DNA from: Paracoccaceae bacterium | GTDB lineage: Bacteria; Pseudomonadota; Alphaproteobacteria; Rhodobacterales; Rhodobacteraceae | Reading direction: 5' to 3' | NCBI GenBank assembly: GCA_033344815.1 | Contig: JAWPMR010000001.1 | Location: forward strand, 4,388,136 to 4,452,135 | Length of the DNA stretch: 64,000 bases | Shown here: one piece after another, positions 25,991 to 35,078 of the stretch | How the letters are laid out: each line of letters opens with the position of its first letter | Numbering within the stretch: the stretch's first letter is position 1 | The notes under the pieces: generated by a model | Told to the model about the DNA's origin: nothing | The model's input: only the letters and a program-made list of their open reading frames with translations | The model's database searches: none | Position numbers and translations under genes: made by a program

Positions 25991-27241
25991 CTATTCTGCC
26001 AGTTCGACCGCTTCGGCCAAAAGTACCACGGCTTCCTGAGGAGCCATATCCGAGTTGAAGAATTCAGTTATTACGTCCGTGGCAGCAGCAGCGACACCTG
26101 CATTGGCGGCATGTGTCCCCGCAAAAGTTGGCAAGGCAGTACCTGCATTGTCGGTGGCAACAAACTCGGCAGCTGTTGCTTGAGCGCAGCTGTCCATCAT
26201 CGATAGGTCAACATCTGTGCGAGCCGGTATCGCGCCCTTCGCTTGGTTGAACGCCACTTGGACAGTCGGATCCATGATCGCGCGGGCAAGCACCGCTTGG
26301 GCGTCAGCCTGATCGGGATCGGGCTGTGCAAAGAAACTCAGCGAGTTCACCAAGTAGACAAATCCGCCAGCATCGGTTTTGGGCACAGGAATACAGGCGA
26401 AATCATCACCCGCAACTTTACCTGCATTGGTGAATTCACCTTTTGCCCAATCACCCATAATCTGCATCGCGGCCTCGCCATTGATCACCATGGATGTGGC
26501 AAGGTTCCAGTCGCGACCAGAAAAGTTCTCATCCACCATCCCGCGGATCTCGCCCATTTGAGCAAAGACCGCTTGCATCATTTCAGAAGTGAGCGCGTCC
26601 GGGTTCCGATCAACTAAGGCGTTGCGGTAGAAATCGGGGCCACCTACACCAACGACCAGCGCTTCGAACATATAGGCCTCTTGCCAGGCCTGACCGCCAT
26701 GGGCGACCGGAATGATCCCGGCCTCCACAAAGCGCGGGGCGAGTGCGTTGAATTCTTCCCACGTGGCCGGATACTCCGCGTCAATAGCATCAAATGCGGC
26801 CCTAGACGCCCAGATCATGTCCGTGCGGTGCACGTTGGTCGGGGCGGCCACATAGGCGCCATTTATCTTGTTGAAGTCCTGAACCGCTTGCGGAAGGACA
26901 CTATCCCATCCTTCCGCATTTGCTACTGCATTAACGTCGCCAAGAATGCCTTCATTGGCCCAATCTATGATATTCTGACCCAGCATCAGCATCGCTGCTG
27001 GAGGATCACCTGCCGCGATGCGGGCCTGAAGTACGGTTTTAGCTTGCTCGCCGCCACCGCCTGCGACGGGTGCATCTTGCCAATTTACGCCTTGTGCTTC
27101 GACTTGATCGCGAATTGTGCCCAGAGCGGCGGCTTCGCCGCCAGAGGTCCAAAAGTGCATGACTTCTACAGATTGCTCGGCACTTAGTGCCGTCGTCGAA
27201 AGTAAAAGAAACCCGGCTGTGCTATTGGCTATTCTATTCAT
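25991..27241 (-). CDS. Sugar ABC transporter substrate-binding protein (second copy)
   Basis: Periplasmic binding protein of 416 residues with signal peptide (cleavage near ALSAEQ, ~residue 21). The start VEVMHFWTSGGEAAALGTI and the segments AGGGGEQAKTVLQARIAAGDPP, APTNVHRTDMIWA, AHGGQAWQEAYMFEAL and MQIMGDWAKGEF match the glucose-type (GtsA-like) CUT1 family. It is a divergent paralogue of the protein at 29187-30452, with both in one operon around the same permease pair. Its own promoter may lie in the 104-base gap behind the stem at 27303. Confidence 0.93.
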   Translation of the reverse strand: MNRIANSTAGFLLLSTTALSAEQSVEVMHFWTSGGEAAALGTIRDQVEAQGVNWQDAPVAGGGGEQAKTVLQARIAAGDPPAAMLMLGQNIIDWANEGILGDVNAVANAEGWDSVLPQAVQDFNKINGAYVAAPTNVHRTDMIWASRAAFDAIDAEYPATWEEFNALAPRFVEAGIIPVAHGGQAWQEAYMFEALVVGVGGPDFYRNALVDRNPDALTSEMMQAVFAQMGEIRGMVDENFSGRDWNLATSMVINGEAAMQIMGDWAKGEFTNAGKVAGDDFACIPVPKTDAGGFVYLVNSLSFFAQPDPDQADAQAVLARAIMDPTVQVAFNQAKGAIPARTDVDLSMMDSCAQATAAEFVATDNAGTALPTFAGTHAANAGVAAAATDVITEFFNSDMAPQEAVVLLAEAVELAE

Positions 27242-27302
27242 TTGTGATGTTCCTCATTGTGTTGAGGTCGGCTTGCGAACCGACGATTGACGATCTTGAC
27301 AA

Positions 27303-27334
27303 GGCCGGGGGTTGGTTGCACCCAATCCTCGGCC
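27303..27334 (-). terminator. Terminator-like stem between permease and second binding-protein gene... on upstream side
   Basis: GGCCGGGGGTTGG (27303-27315) pairs with CCAATCCTCGGCC (27322-27334), thirteen pairs including two G-U, loop of six. On the minus strand it follows the permease stop by 12 bases and is trailed by TTGTC. It probably ends or attenuates part of the transcript ahead of the second binding-protein gene. Confidence 0.6.
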
Positions 27335-27345
27335 ACATTTAAAAT

Positions 27346-28227
27346 TTACCCCTTTACTGATCCGGCCATTAGTCCGCGCACGAAGTACCGGCCTGCGACG
27401 ATGTAGACGAGAAGCGTTGGCAAAGCGGCCATGATCGCGCCGGCGAAATGGACGTTGTATTCGCGAACGCCAGTGGATGAATTCACCAGATTGTTCAGCG
27501 CAACGGTCATTGGCGCCGCCCCGCCGCTGGCAAAGGACGCGCCAAATAAGAAGTCGTTCCAGATGTTCGTGAACAGCCAGATGACGCACACCACCGCAAT
27601 CGGCCCTGAAGAGGGCAACAAGATGCGATAAAAGATTTGAAAGAACCCTGCGCCGTCGATTTGAGCGGCGCGCACCAGTTCCGTCGGGAACGCAGCATAA
27701 TAGTTGCGAAAATACAGCGTCGAAAACCCGATCCCATAAACCACATGCACCAGCACAAGGCCCGACGTGGTGCCCGAAATATCCAGAATCCCCAAAATTC
27801 GCGCCATCGGGATCAACACGATCTGGAACGGGATGAAGCAAGAAAACAGCATCAGGCCGAAGATAAAAGTGTCCCCACGAAACCGCCATTTGGTCAGGAT
27901 ATAACCATTGAGCGCCCCGATGATCGTGCAGATGACCACAGCCGGTACGACCATCTTGATGGAGTTCCAGAAGTAAGGTCGCAGGCCTGTCGGCTCGACT
28001 CCGATCTGGGCGGTACTCCACGCGCTAAGCCATGGTTCAATTGTCCAGACTTCGGGGAGCGCGATCATGTTGCCACCGGTAATCTCACCCAGCGGTTTGA
28101 CCGAATTCACGACCATGATGAAAAATGGCAACAAGTAGAAAAGCGCGAACACAAGCAGGAACACGTAGATAAACACACGCGTGGCGCGCCCTGTGCGCAT
28201 TGCGTTGTCTTGGGATGAAATGGCCAT
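27346..28227 (-). CDS. Carbohydrate ABC transporter permease (MalG type)
   Basis: Inner-membrane permease of 293 residues with six hydrophobic segments. The EAA loop AAFPTELVRAAQIDGAGFFQ, which docks on the ATPase, lies in the C-terminal half. The ATG at 28227 shares a base with the stop of the partner permease (TGATG); a GTG one codon earlier is an alternative. It forms the heteromeric channel with the upstream permease. Confidence 0.94.
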   Translation of the reverse strand: MAISSQDNAMRTGRATRVFIYVFLLVFALFYLLPFFIMVVNSVKPLGEITGGNMIALPEVWTIEPWLSAWSTAQIGVEPTGLRPYFWNSIKMVVPAVVICTIIGALNGYILTKWRFRGDTFIFGLMLFSCFIPFQIVLIPMARILGILDISGTTSGLVLVHVVYGIGFSTLYFRNYYAAFPTELVRAAQIDGAGFFQIFYRILLPSSGPIAVVCVIWLFTNIWNDFLFGASFASGGAAPMTVALNNLVNSSTGVREYNVHFAGAIMAALPTLLVYIVAGRYFVRGLMAGSVKG

Positions 28228-29120
28228 CACTTCTTCTCCCGCAGTTCGGCGTACAGATAAGGCACCATGATTGCCGCGATGGTCATCAACATGATCACAG
28301 CCGACGACGCACCAATCCCCATCTGGTTTCGCGTGAACGTGTAAGAATACATAAACGTTGCAGGCACAGCCGTGGCATTGCCGGGCCCGCCACCTGTCAG
28401 GGCAATCACAAGGTCATAGGATTTAATCGCAAGGTGACACAGGATCACGAATGCAGACAGGAAAGCAGGCCGCAGTTGTGGAATAATAATCCGACGGTAC
28501 ATCTGCCAGTTGCTGGCCCCGTCCATCTGCGCTGCTTTAAGGATTTCGGTATCAATCCCGCGCAAGCCTGCCAGAAACATCGCCATCACAAACCCGCTGG
28601 TTTGCCACACAGCGGCGATGACAATCGTGTAGATCGCCATGTTGCGGTCTTTGATCCAGTTGAACTCGAAACTCTCCCAGCCCCACAGATGCATCGTGTT
28701 TTCAATCCCGATGCCGGGGTCAAGAAACCACTTCCATGCGGTGCCGGTCACGATGAAAGACAGCGCCATCGGATAAAGAAATATTGGCCGCAGCACGCCT
28801 TCGCCGCGAATTTTCTGGTCGAGGAAAATCGCTAGGAGCAGGCCGATCACGGTGCAGATCACGATATAGAGCGATGCAAAAATCGCGAGGTTCGTGATCG
28901 CCACATCCCATTCACGGATGCGGAACAATTTTGAATAGTTCTCCCACCCCACCAGACCGTAGCTCGGCAACATCCGGCTGTCAGTGAAACTGAGATAGAT
29001 TGTAAAGACAATAAAGCCGTAGACGAAAATCAGCACGAGCGCGAAAGATGGTGCAAGCACCAGTTTCGGTAGCCAGTTTTGCAGCCGCGTGCGCAGGTCG
29101 ACAGATGTATCAGTCGCCAT
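28227..29120 (-). CDS. Sugar ABC transporter permease (MalF type)
   Basis: Inner-membrane permease of 297 residues with six hydrophobic segments (for example LVLAPSFALVLIFVYGFIVF near the N-terminus). The EAA loop LRGIDTEILKAAQMDGASNW is intact. It follows the first binding-protein gene after a 66-base gap containing a perfect ten-pair hairpin and precedes its partner permease with a one-base overlap. Confidence 0.94.
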   Translation of the reverse strand: MATDTSVDLRTRLQNWLPKLVLAPSFALVLIFVYGFIVFTIYLSFTDSRMLPSYGLVGWENYSKLFRIREWDVAITNLAIFASLYIVICTVIGLLLAIFLDQKIRGEGVLRPIFLYPMALSFIVTGTAWKWFLDPGIGIENTMHLWGWESFEFNWIKDRNMAIYTIVIAAVWQTSGFVMAMFLAGLRGIDTEILKAAQMDGASNWQMYRRIIIPQLRPAFLSAFVILCHLAIKSYDLVIALTGGGPGNATAVPATFMYSYTFTRNQMGIGASSAVIMLMTIAAIMVPYLYAELREKK

Positions 29121-29153
29121 GGTTGCCTCCTACCGCTTGGAAATGAGCAAAGC

Positions 29154-29178
29154 GGCTGGTCCGGGTGCCGGACCAGCC
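29154..29178 (-). promoter_or_regulatory. Perfect 10-bp hairpin between binding-protein and permease genes
   Basis: GGCTGGTCCG (29154-29163) and CGGACCAGCC (29169-29178) with a five-base loop, eight bases past the binding-protein stop. There is no T-run. Such stems in malE-malF-type operons stabilise the upstream mRNA so that binding protein exceeds permease; the same role is inferred here. Confidence 0.75.
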
Positions 29179-29186
29179 AGAGTCGT

Positions 29187-30452
29187 TTACTTTGCCAGCT
29201 CTACGGCTGTGACCAGCTCGGCAGCCGCCGTTTCAGCGTCATACTCACCGTTGAAGTGCGCTGTGATCACGTCATACATCGCATTCTGAACAGAAGGGTT
29301 GTTGGCGTGACCGTGGGCCATGGAGCCGAACAGACCACCGCCTGCCGCAGCTTCGGCCAATTGCGCCATGCCCAGCTGACCACAGGCGTCGAACTCGGCG
29401 TCAGAAATGTCTGTACGCGCGGGCACCGACCCTTTGACAGTGTTGAACGCGACCTGGAACTCCGGACTCATGACGGAGGATGCCATCGTCATCTGAGCGT
29501 CCATTGCGACCGCATCCGATACTTCGAACATGGCAAACTGGTCAGAGTTGAAGGTTACAGTGCCTTCCGTGCCTGGCACGCGGAAACACTGGAATTCTTC
29601 GCCAGCGGTCTGGCCTGCGTTGATGAATTCACCCTTCGCCCAGTCACCCATGATCTGGAACAGGGCCTCGTCGTTGGCGACCATTGCAGACGCAAGGTTC
29701 CAGTCACGACCAGAGAAGTTGTCATCGACGAAACCGCGCAGCGTTTCCATACGCTGGAAAGCTTCGATCATTTGCGCGCCGCCAAGTGCGTCGGGGTCCA
29801 GATCGATGAAGGCTGCCTGATAGAACTGAGGGCCACCAACGCCCATCGCCATAGAGTCAAACACTGTCGCGTCCTGCCACGCCTGACCACCATGGGCCAA
29901 ACCAACATAACCCGCATCCTGTGCGGCCTGCATCGCAGCCACAAAACCATCCCAGTCAGACGGTGCTTCGGTCAAACCAAGTTCAGCCATGATCGCAGAG
30001 TTGGCCCAAACCCAATTGGTCGAGTGAACGTTGACAGGGGCTGCTACCCAGTTTCCTTCGAACTTGGAAAAGCCCTGCAGTGCTGCCGGAACAACCTCAT
30101 CCCAGTTTTGCTCGGCGGCCAGCGTGTTTAGGTCCGCCAAAGCGCCCTCACCAGCCCAGTCCTGAATGGCAAAGCCCAGCATCTGCACGGCTGTTGGTGG
30201 GTCGCCAGCCGTCACGCGTGCGCGCAGCACTGTCATCGCGTCAGAACCACCGCCACCTGCAACAGGCATGTCCGTCCAGCCGACACCCTGACCGCTCAGG
30301 TCTTCTTTCAATACGTTCAGTGCTGCAGCCTCACCGCCGGAGGTCCACCAATGCAGAACCTCCACACCGCTGTGACCGTCAGCAGATGCCGTGCCCACTG
30401 TCGCGGACAGTGCAAGTACAATCGCTGTTTTTGTTTTAAAAAATGAACGCAT
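29187..30452 (-). CDS. Sugar ABC transporter substrate-binding protein (first copy)
   Basis: Periplasmic binding protein of 421 residues. The start is MRSFFKTKTAIVLALSATVG at 30452, with GGAGG nine bases upstream; an in-frame extension to 30533 would overlap the preceding gene and lacks coding sense. The signal peptide is cut near ASADGH. VEVLHWWTSGGEAAALNVL, AGGGGSDAMTVLRARVTAGDPP, AHGGQAWQDATVFDSMAMGV and FQIMGDWAKGEF show it is GtsA-like. It has roughly the same domain plan as the second copy, so two related proteins feed one channel. Confidence 0.94.
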   Translation of the reverse strand: MRSFFKTKTAIVLALSATVGTASADGHSGVEVLHWWTSGGEAAALNVLKEDLSGQGVGWTDMPVAGGGGSDAMTVLRARVTAGDPPTAVQMLGFAIQDWAGEGALADLNTLAAEQNWDEVVPAALQGFSKFEGNWVAAPVNVHSTNWVWANSAIMAELGLTEAPSDWDGFVAAMQAAQDAGYVGLAHGGQAWQDATVFDSMAMGVGGPQFYQAAFIDLDPDALGGAQMIEAFQRMETLRGFVDDNFSGRDWNLASAMVANDEALFQIMGDWAKGEFINAGQTAGEEFQCFRVPGTEGTVTFNSDQFAMFEVSDAVAMDAQMTMASSVMSPEFQVAFNTVKGSVPARTDISDAEFDACGQLGMAQLAEAAAGGGLFGSMAHGHANNPSVQNAMYDVITAHFNGEYDAETAAAELVTAVELAK

Positions 30453-30492
30453 GGTATCCTCCCATTGTTGCGTTTCGTGTTTGACGCCCTTT

Positions 30493-32013
30493 TCAGGCGT
30501 CTTTTTCAACCCAAGGTGCGCGGGTGCGCCCAACGCGCATGACCAGCGATTTCACCTCGAGAAATTCTTCAAATCCATAGCGCCCGATCTCGCGGCCCTG
30601 ACCTGATTGTTTGACGCCGCCAAAGGCAAGCTCCGGGTAGCCATCCATCCAGGTATTTGTCCAAACCGTACCGGCCTCAGCGCGGCGGGCGAATTCCATG
30701 CAAGTGTGGATATTTTCGCTCCAGATGCCCGCCGACAGTCCATAGTCACTGTCATTTGTCAATGTTATGGCCTCGTCGAGCGTGCGATAGGTCAGCACGG
30801 TCAGAACCGGGCCGAATACCTCTTCGCGGGCGATTGCCATGGCGGGTGAGACGCCGCTGATAACCGTGGGCTGGTAAAACTGTTCGCTGAGACCGCCCAC
30901 GGGAAGCGTTCCGCCGCCTATCTCAAGCTTTGCCCCATCTGCAACAGCCGCCTGTACATAGGTATCAATCTTGGCATTATGTTCGGGCGTGACGATGGCC
31001 CCGACTTGCGTTTCGGGATTCATCGGATCGCCAAATCTCACTTGACGAGACAGAGCAACGATACGGGCCACAAATTCTTCAGCGATGTCCTCATGCACGA
31101 TGATGCGACTTGATGAATTACAGCACTGGCCGACGTTAAAATAGACACCGAACGTCACGGCATCGGCGGCACTGTCTAGATCCGCATCGGGGCAGATCAC
31201 CTGAGGGTTCTTGCCACCCAACTCCAGCGCGACTTTTTTGAGCGTGCCGGAAGCAGCCTGTGTAATAAGTATACCGACGGCGGTTGACCCTGTGAACGTG
31301 ACCATGTCGACGTCTTTGTGGGTCGACATCAAGCTACCCACGGGATCGCCGTGACCCAAAACGATGTTGCACACCCCGGCGGGCAGACCTGCTTCCAGCA
31401 ACAACTCTCCCATCATCACGGTTGAGGACGGTGTCATCTCAGAGGGTTTCACAACAACAGTGCACCCCGCAGCCAGCGCAAATGGCAGTTTTTGCGACAA
31501 TATCCAGAATGGGAAATTCCAAGGTGTGATGATCGAGACAACGCCAATCGGTTCTTTCAGCACGACACCCAGCATGTCCTCGCCCAGCGTGTTGTGACTG
31601 TCTCCATGGGTTGTGCGGGCCAATGATGCTGCATAGCGCCAAAGGTCGGCCGCGCCGCCAACTTCGCCGCGCGACTGCGAAATCGGCTTGCCGCTTTCGA
31701 GGGTTTCCTGGACCGCGATACGATCAACATTCGCTTCAATTAGGTCAGCCACTTTCAGCAGAACTGCTGCACGTTCCTTGCCGGAAATCCTGCTCCAGAT
31801 ACCGGCATCAAACGCAGCGCGTGTGGCATGGATCGCCCGCTCTGTCAGGGCCTTGTCTGCTTTTGCGCAGACGCTGACCACCGCGCTGTGGGAGGGCGAC
31901 CGCCGCTCAAACGTTTCCGCGCCTTCGACCCATTCCCCAGCAATCAGATGACGGCCCAGAAAGGTAGCCGGAAGGTCGAAATCAATCGCATCGTTTATCG
32001 TGAGATCGTTCAT
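30493..32013 (-). CDS. Aldehyde dehydrogenase
   Basis: NAD(P)-dependent aldehyde dehydrogenase of 506 residues. The catalytic Glu in VALELGGKNPQVICPDADLD, catalytic Cys in NVGQCCNSSSRIIV, NAD motif FTGSTAVGILI and C-terminal FGGVKQSGQGREIGRYG are intact. It lies three bases after the enoyl-CoA hydratase stop and 40 bases before the first binding-protein gene. In the pathway it probably converts the aldehyde produced by a GMC enzyme to an acid that the CoA transferase activates. Confidence 0.94.
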   Translation of the reverse strand: MNDLTINDAIDFDLPATFLGRHLIAGEWVEGAETFERRSPSHSAVVSVCAKADKALTERAIHATRAAFDAGIWSRISGKERAAVLLKVADLIEANVDRIAVQETLESGKPISQSRGEVGGAADLWRYAASLARTTHGDSHNTLGEDMLGVVLKEPIGVVSIITPWNFPFWILSQKLPFALAAGCTVVVKPSEMTPSSTVMMGELLLEAGLPAGVCNIVLGHGDPVGSLMSTHKDVDMVTFTGSTAVGILITQAASGTLKKVALELGGKNPQVICPDADLDSAADAVTFGVYFNVGQCCNSSSRIIVHEDIAEEFVARIVALSRQVRFGDPMNPETQVGAIVTPEHNAKIDTYVQAAVADGAKLEIGGGTLPVGGLSEQFYQPTVISGVSPAMAIAREEVFGPVLTVLTYRTLDEAITLTNDSDYGLSAGIWSENIHTCMEFARRAEAGTVWTNTWMDGYPELAFGGVKQSGQGREIGRYGFEEFLEVKSLVMRVGRTRAPWVEKDA

Positions 32014-32016
32014 CGT

Positions 32017-32784
32017 TCAATTTCCGCCGAATGCAGGAGAGCGTTTTTCAAGGAAGGCCTGCACGCCCTCGTCTCGGTCCGTGCTGGAGGCGGCGGCGGC
32101 ACTGCCAAGGGTCTCTATGGCAGCGGCGGTGTCTTCGCCCACAGCGCCGTGGATCATGGCCTTGGCCAGTTCATTGGCACGCGGTGAGATGTCATCGAGC
32201 GTGGTCGCAATCTCACGCGCTACGGTCAGCGCGTCATCAGCGACCTCTGCTGCAAAGCCAAGCTCTACTGCGCGGTCCGCAGTGATACGGCGACCAAACA
32301 GCGCCATTTCCTTGACGACAGGTTCAGGAAGCAGGCGCGTCAGGCGCTGGGTGCCCGACCAACCGGGAACAATGCCGACCTTTGCTTCCGGCAGGGCAAG
32401 CGTGGCGTGGGGTGCTATCACCCGAATGTCGCAACAGGCCGCAAGTTCCAGCCCACCGCCAAAGGCGTGTCCGTTGATTGCCGCGATCGTTGGCTTGCAA
32501 AATCGCGCCAACCGATCAAAAATGCGGTGGCCGTTGCGAACCCAGTGACGGGCAAATTCCGCAGGGCCAAGGGGTCCCCACTCAACGATATCAGCGCCAC
32601 AACAGAACGCTTTGGAACCCGCTCCAGTGACTATGACGGCACGGACAGTGTCGTTGAATTCAATCTCGCTTAGGTGCCCATCCAACGCGCGCAGCATGTC
32701 GGTGGTCAACGCATTCAGCTTGTCTACGTTGTGCAGCGCCAGGACCGCTGTGCTTTCCGCATATGTGCATGTGATGTCGCTCAC
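32017..32784 (-). CDS. Enoyl-CoA hydratase/isomerase family protein
   Basis: Crotonase-fold protein of 255 residues, the normal length. The two oxyanion-hole segments GAGSKAFCCGADIVEW and NGHAFGGGLELAACCDIRV are intact, and EAKVGIVPGWSGTQRLTRLL carries the region of the general acid/base; the residue at the usual second Glu position reads Gly-Trp, so hydratase versus isomerase or hydrolase cannot be decided. It shares four bases with the CoA transferase gene. Confidence 0.92.
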   Translation of the reverse strand: MSDITCTYAESTAVLALHNVDKLNALTTDMLRALDGHLSEIEFNDTVRAVIVTGAGSKAFCCGADIVEWGPLGPAEFARHWVRNGHRIFDRLARFCKPTIAAINGHAFGGGLELAACCDIRVIAPHATLALPEAKVGIVPGWSGTQRLTRLLPEPVVKEMALFGRRITADRAVELGFAAEVADDALTVAREIATTLDDISPRANELAKAMIHGAVGEDTAAAIETLGSAAAASSTDRDEGVQAFLEKRSPAFGGN

Positions 32785-34352
32785 AGGTTTAGCCCCATGG
32801 GTGCATCAACCAAAAGCGACGTCGGCATGACAGTGGCATTCTCCGCTATTTGAACACGGCCCTGAGATGGACCGACAATGTGTTCTTGGGGGTCGATGCC
32901 CGGCATGATTTCGGTGGCCAGCAGGCCCGTGTCGGTCAGGCGTATGACACAACGCTCGGTAACATAGATGATATTCTGCCCTTGCTCGCGCGCGCGGCGG
33001 CCAGAGAATGTGACGTGTTCTACCTTATCCACCATCTTGGTGAATTTTCCAGGGGCTGCGATGTCGATACCGTTATCGGTCAAATTGATCTTGGCTCCGG
33101 CTTCGAACCAACCAGAGAACACGATATTCTTGGCCCGTGATGTAATATCAACAAAGCCCCCGCAGCCGGCCGTCAGATAGGGTTTTTTGCCCAGCTTTGA
33201 GACATTGACGTTGCCCTCACGGTCCACCTCAAGGAATGACAGAAAGGACACATCAAAGCCGCCGCCCTGAAAGTAGATAAACTGTTGTGGAGCAGGCACA
33301 AATGCGTCCGCGTTCGAGGCACACCCAAAGGCAAAGCCGGTCAGTGGAACGCCGCCAACGGCCCCTTGCTCAATGGCCCAAGTGACGGCATCATGGCGCC
33401 CTTCTTCCAGAAGAATACGAGGCACCATTGCACTGATTCCAAATCCCAGATTAGCGGTCATGCCACGCCGCAGCTCTTGCGCTGCCCGCCGCGCGATGAC
33501 CTTCTCGACACCGTGCTCGGCAATGGAAAAGCTGTCCCAAGGCCGCATGATCTCGCCAGAGATCCCTGGATCGTAGGCCGTTTCGGTCGTCTGTTTCTGC
33601 TCTGCATCAACAACGATACAATCAACCAAATGGCCCGGCACGCGAACGTCATGAGGTCGCAAGCTTCCCTTTGCCGTAACCCGTTTGACCTGCGCAATCA
33701 CAAGTCCGCCGTGATTGCGCACGCAAATCGCCTGTTCAAGACCGCCCAGATAGGCGCCCTCATGTTCGTAGGTAAGGTTACCGCTCTCGTCTGCAGTTGT
33801 GGCGCGAATAATGGCAACATTCGGCGTGATATTGGGGAAGTGCAGCCAGGTTTCCCCGGCAAATTCTGCACGGGCGACGATCGGTGCGCCAGCACCGCGG
33901 TCATTCATCGCACAGCCCTGACGCATGGGATCCACGAAAGTATCCAGACCAACCTTAGTCAGAACGCCAGGACGATGAGCCGCAGCTTCTCTATGCATAT
34001 CAAACATGATGCCAGACGGAACATTATAGGCGGCAACTCGGTCTTCCACGATCATTTTCCAGATCTGAGGCATCTCAACACTCGATGGGCCGGAGGGGTA
34101 GGAGCCGGCAAGAACCCGGGCCAAAAGCCCGTCCCTTGCGAGATGGTCCATGCCTTTGACGCCATAGACGTCCCCGGCTGCGATCGGATGCAAGGATGTG
34201 ATGTTGCGGGGGTGACCCTCTTGATCAAATCGATCACCGATTGCCTTAAGTACGGCATCCGGACATCCCAGCGTTGAGGATGATGAAACAGACAAAATGG
34301 CACCGTCTGGAATTCGGCTAACCGCCTCACTGACAGCGATGTTCTTGCTCAT
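32781..34352 (-). CDS. Acyl-CoA:acetate/3-ketoacid CoA transferase (fused subunits)
   Basis: Family I CoA transferase of 523 residues, alpha and beta subunits fused in one chain (YdiF/PCT-like). The alpha half has MSKNIAVSEAVSRIPDGAIL and CAMNDRGAGAPIVA; the beta half has the catalytic glutamate in AIEQGAVGGVPLTGFAFG and the CoA loop CGGFVDITSRAKNIVFSGWF. It transfers CoA from acetyl- or succinyl-CoA to an organic acid. It is the first gene of the 13-gene catabolic run and has twin operator palindromes 37-71 bases upstream of its ATG. Confidence 0.93.
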   Translation of the reverse strand: MSKNIAVSEAVSRIPDGAILSVSSSSTLGCPDAVLKAIGDRFDQEGHPRNITSLHPIAAGDVYGVKGMDHLARDGLLARVLAGSYPSGPSSVEMPQIWKMIVEDRVAAYNVPSGIMFDMHREAAAHRPGVLTKVGLDTFVDPMRQGCAMNDRGAGAPIVARAEFAGETWLHFPNITPNVAIIRATTADESGNLTYEHEGAYLGGLEQAICVRNHGGLVIAQVKRVTAKGSLRPHDVRVPGHLVDCIVVDAEQKQTTETAYDPGISGEIMRPWDSFSIAEHGVEKVIARRAAQELRRGMTANLGFGISAMVPRILLEEGRHDAVTWAIEQGAVGGVPLTGFAFGCASNADAFVPAPQQFIYFQGGGFDVSFLSFLEVDREGNVNVSKLGKKPYLTAGCGGFVDITSRAKNIVFSGWFEAGAKINLTDNGIDIAAPGKFTKMVDKVEHVTFSGRRAREQGQNIIYVTERCVIRLTDTGLLATEIMPGIDPQEHIVGPSQGRVQIAENATVMPTSLLVDAPMGLNL

Positions 34353-34388
34353 TCAATCCTCCCCATGTTCCGAACTCCAACAAAAATT

Positions 34389-34423
34389 TGGAACGTTCCA
34401 CAAGATAGATATGGAACGTTCCA
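34389..34423. promoter_or_regulatory. Twin LacI-type operators (TGGAACGTTCCA x2)
   Basis: Two identical perfect 12-base palindromes at 34389-34400 and 34412-34423, 23 bases centre to centre, just over two helical turns, so both face the same side of DNA. They precede the CoA transferase gene. The same half-sites occur at 20328. LacI-type proteins bind palindromes with this TGGAA/TTCCA layout, and the only such regulator here is at 20381-21385. Confidence 0.82.
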
Positions 34424-35078
34424 AAAGTCCAGAAGAAAAATTTCTGCACGACAAACTGCTGAAACCTCAGTTATCCGATTTGTGGACCCGAGGGGTAATT
34501 TAGCAATCGCGAAAGGCCGACACCGGCCACTGGAACAACTCCGCGGAGAGTCCGCTTTGTCCCGCATCTTACCAGTTTAAGCTCGATGCAGCGCATCGGC
34601 TGGTTTCCCAAATCGGCCAATGGTGAGATGCGCAGCAAATACCGCCGAAGAATCCAACCCCGCCATGGGGCTTTGCGCTGCATGCGCACGCAGCGTCGAA
34701 ACTACCGCAATTGCCAGAAAATTCGTGCTTTTCAGAGATGAAGCAACCAGCCCTTCGTGCAAGGCATTGTGTGTATCAAAGGTTGAATTTTCAGATTGCT
34801 GATCCAAGCCGCTACCGACGTTGGTTTCGCGCGGATATTTGTTATTCGGAGGCTGAGGACATGTTTTTTGACGGAACCGTGAAGGGCGCCGACTGTCTGC
34901 AGGCCATCAGGGCGTATCTGGAGTTCGTGTACGACAACCACTGTCGAAACCATTTAAGTAACTTTGACGCGGCGGATTGCCGCGAATTTTGAATTTGTTA
35001 ACGATTTCTTTCCGATGGCCAGTGCGCCTGACACGTTCTGCAGATTAGAATTCTGCACATTTATAAAGGCGACATAGT
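34424..35078. other. Gene-free stretch upstream of RTX-like pseudogene
   Basis: No convincing gene. Short open frames (for example 34711-34992 plus) lack a ribosome site or family signature. The left part should hold the promoter of the CoA transferase unit; the right part ends in an AT-rich stretch before the pseudogene start at 35079. Confidence 0.4.

Noticed and set aside
29079-30131. 350-codon open frame on the plus strand
   Set aside because: Antisense to the first binding-protein gene; low-quality His/Arg-rich translation.
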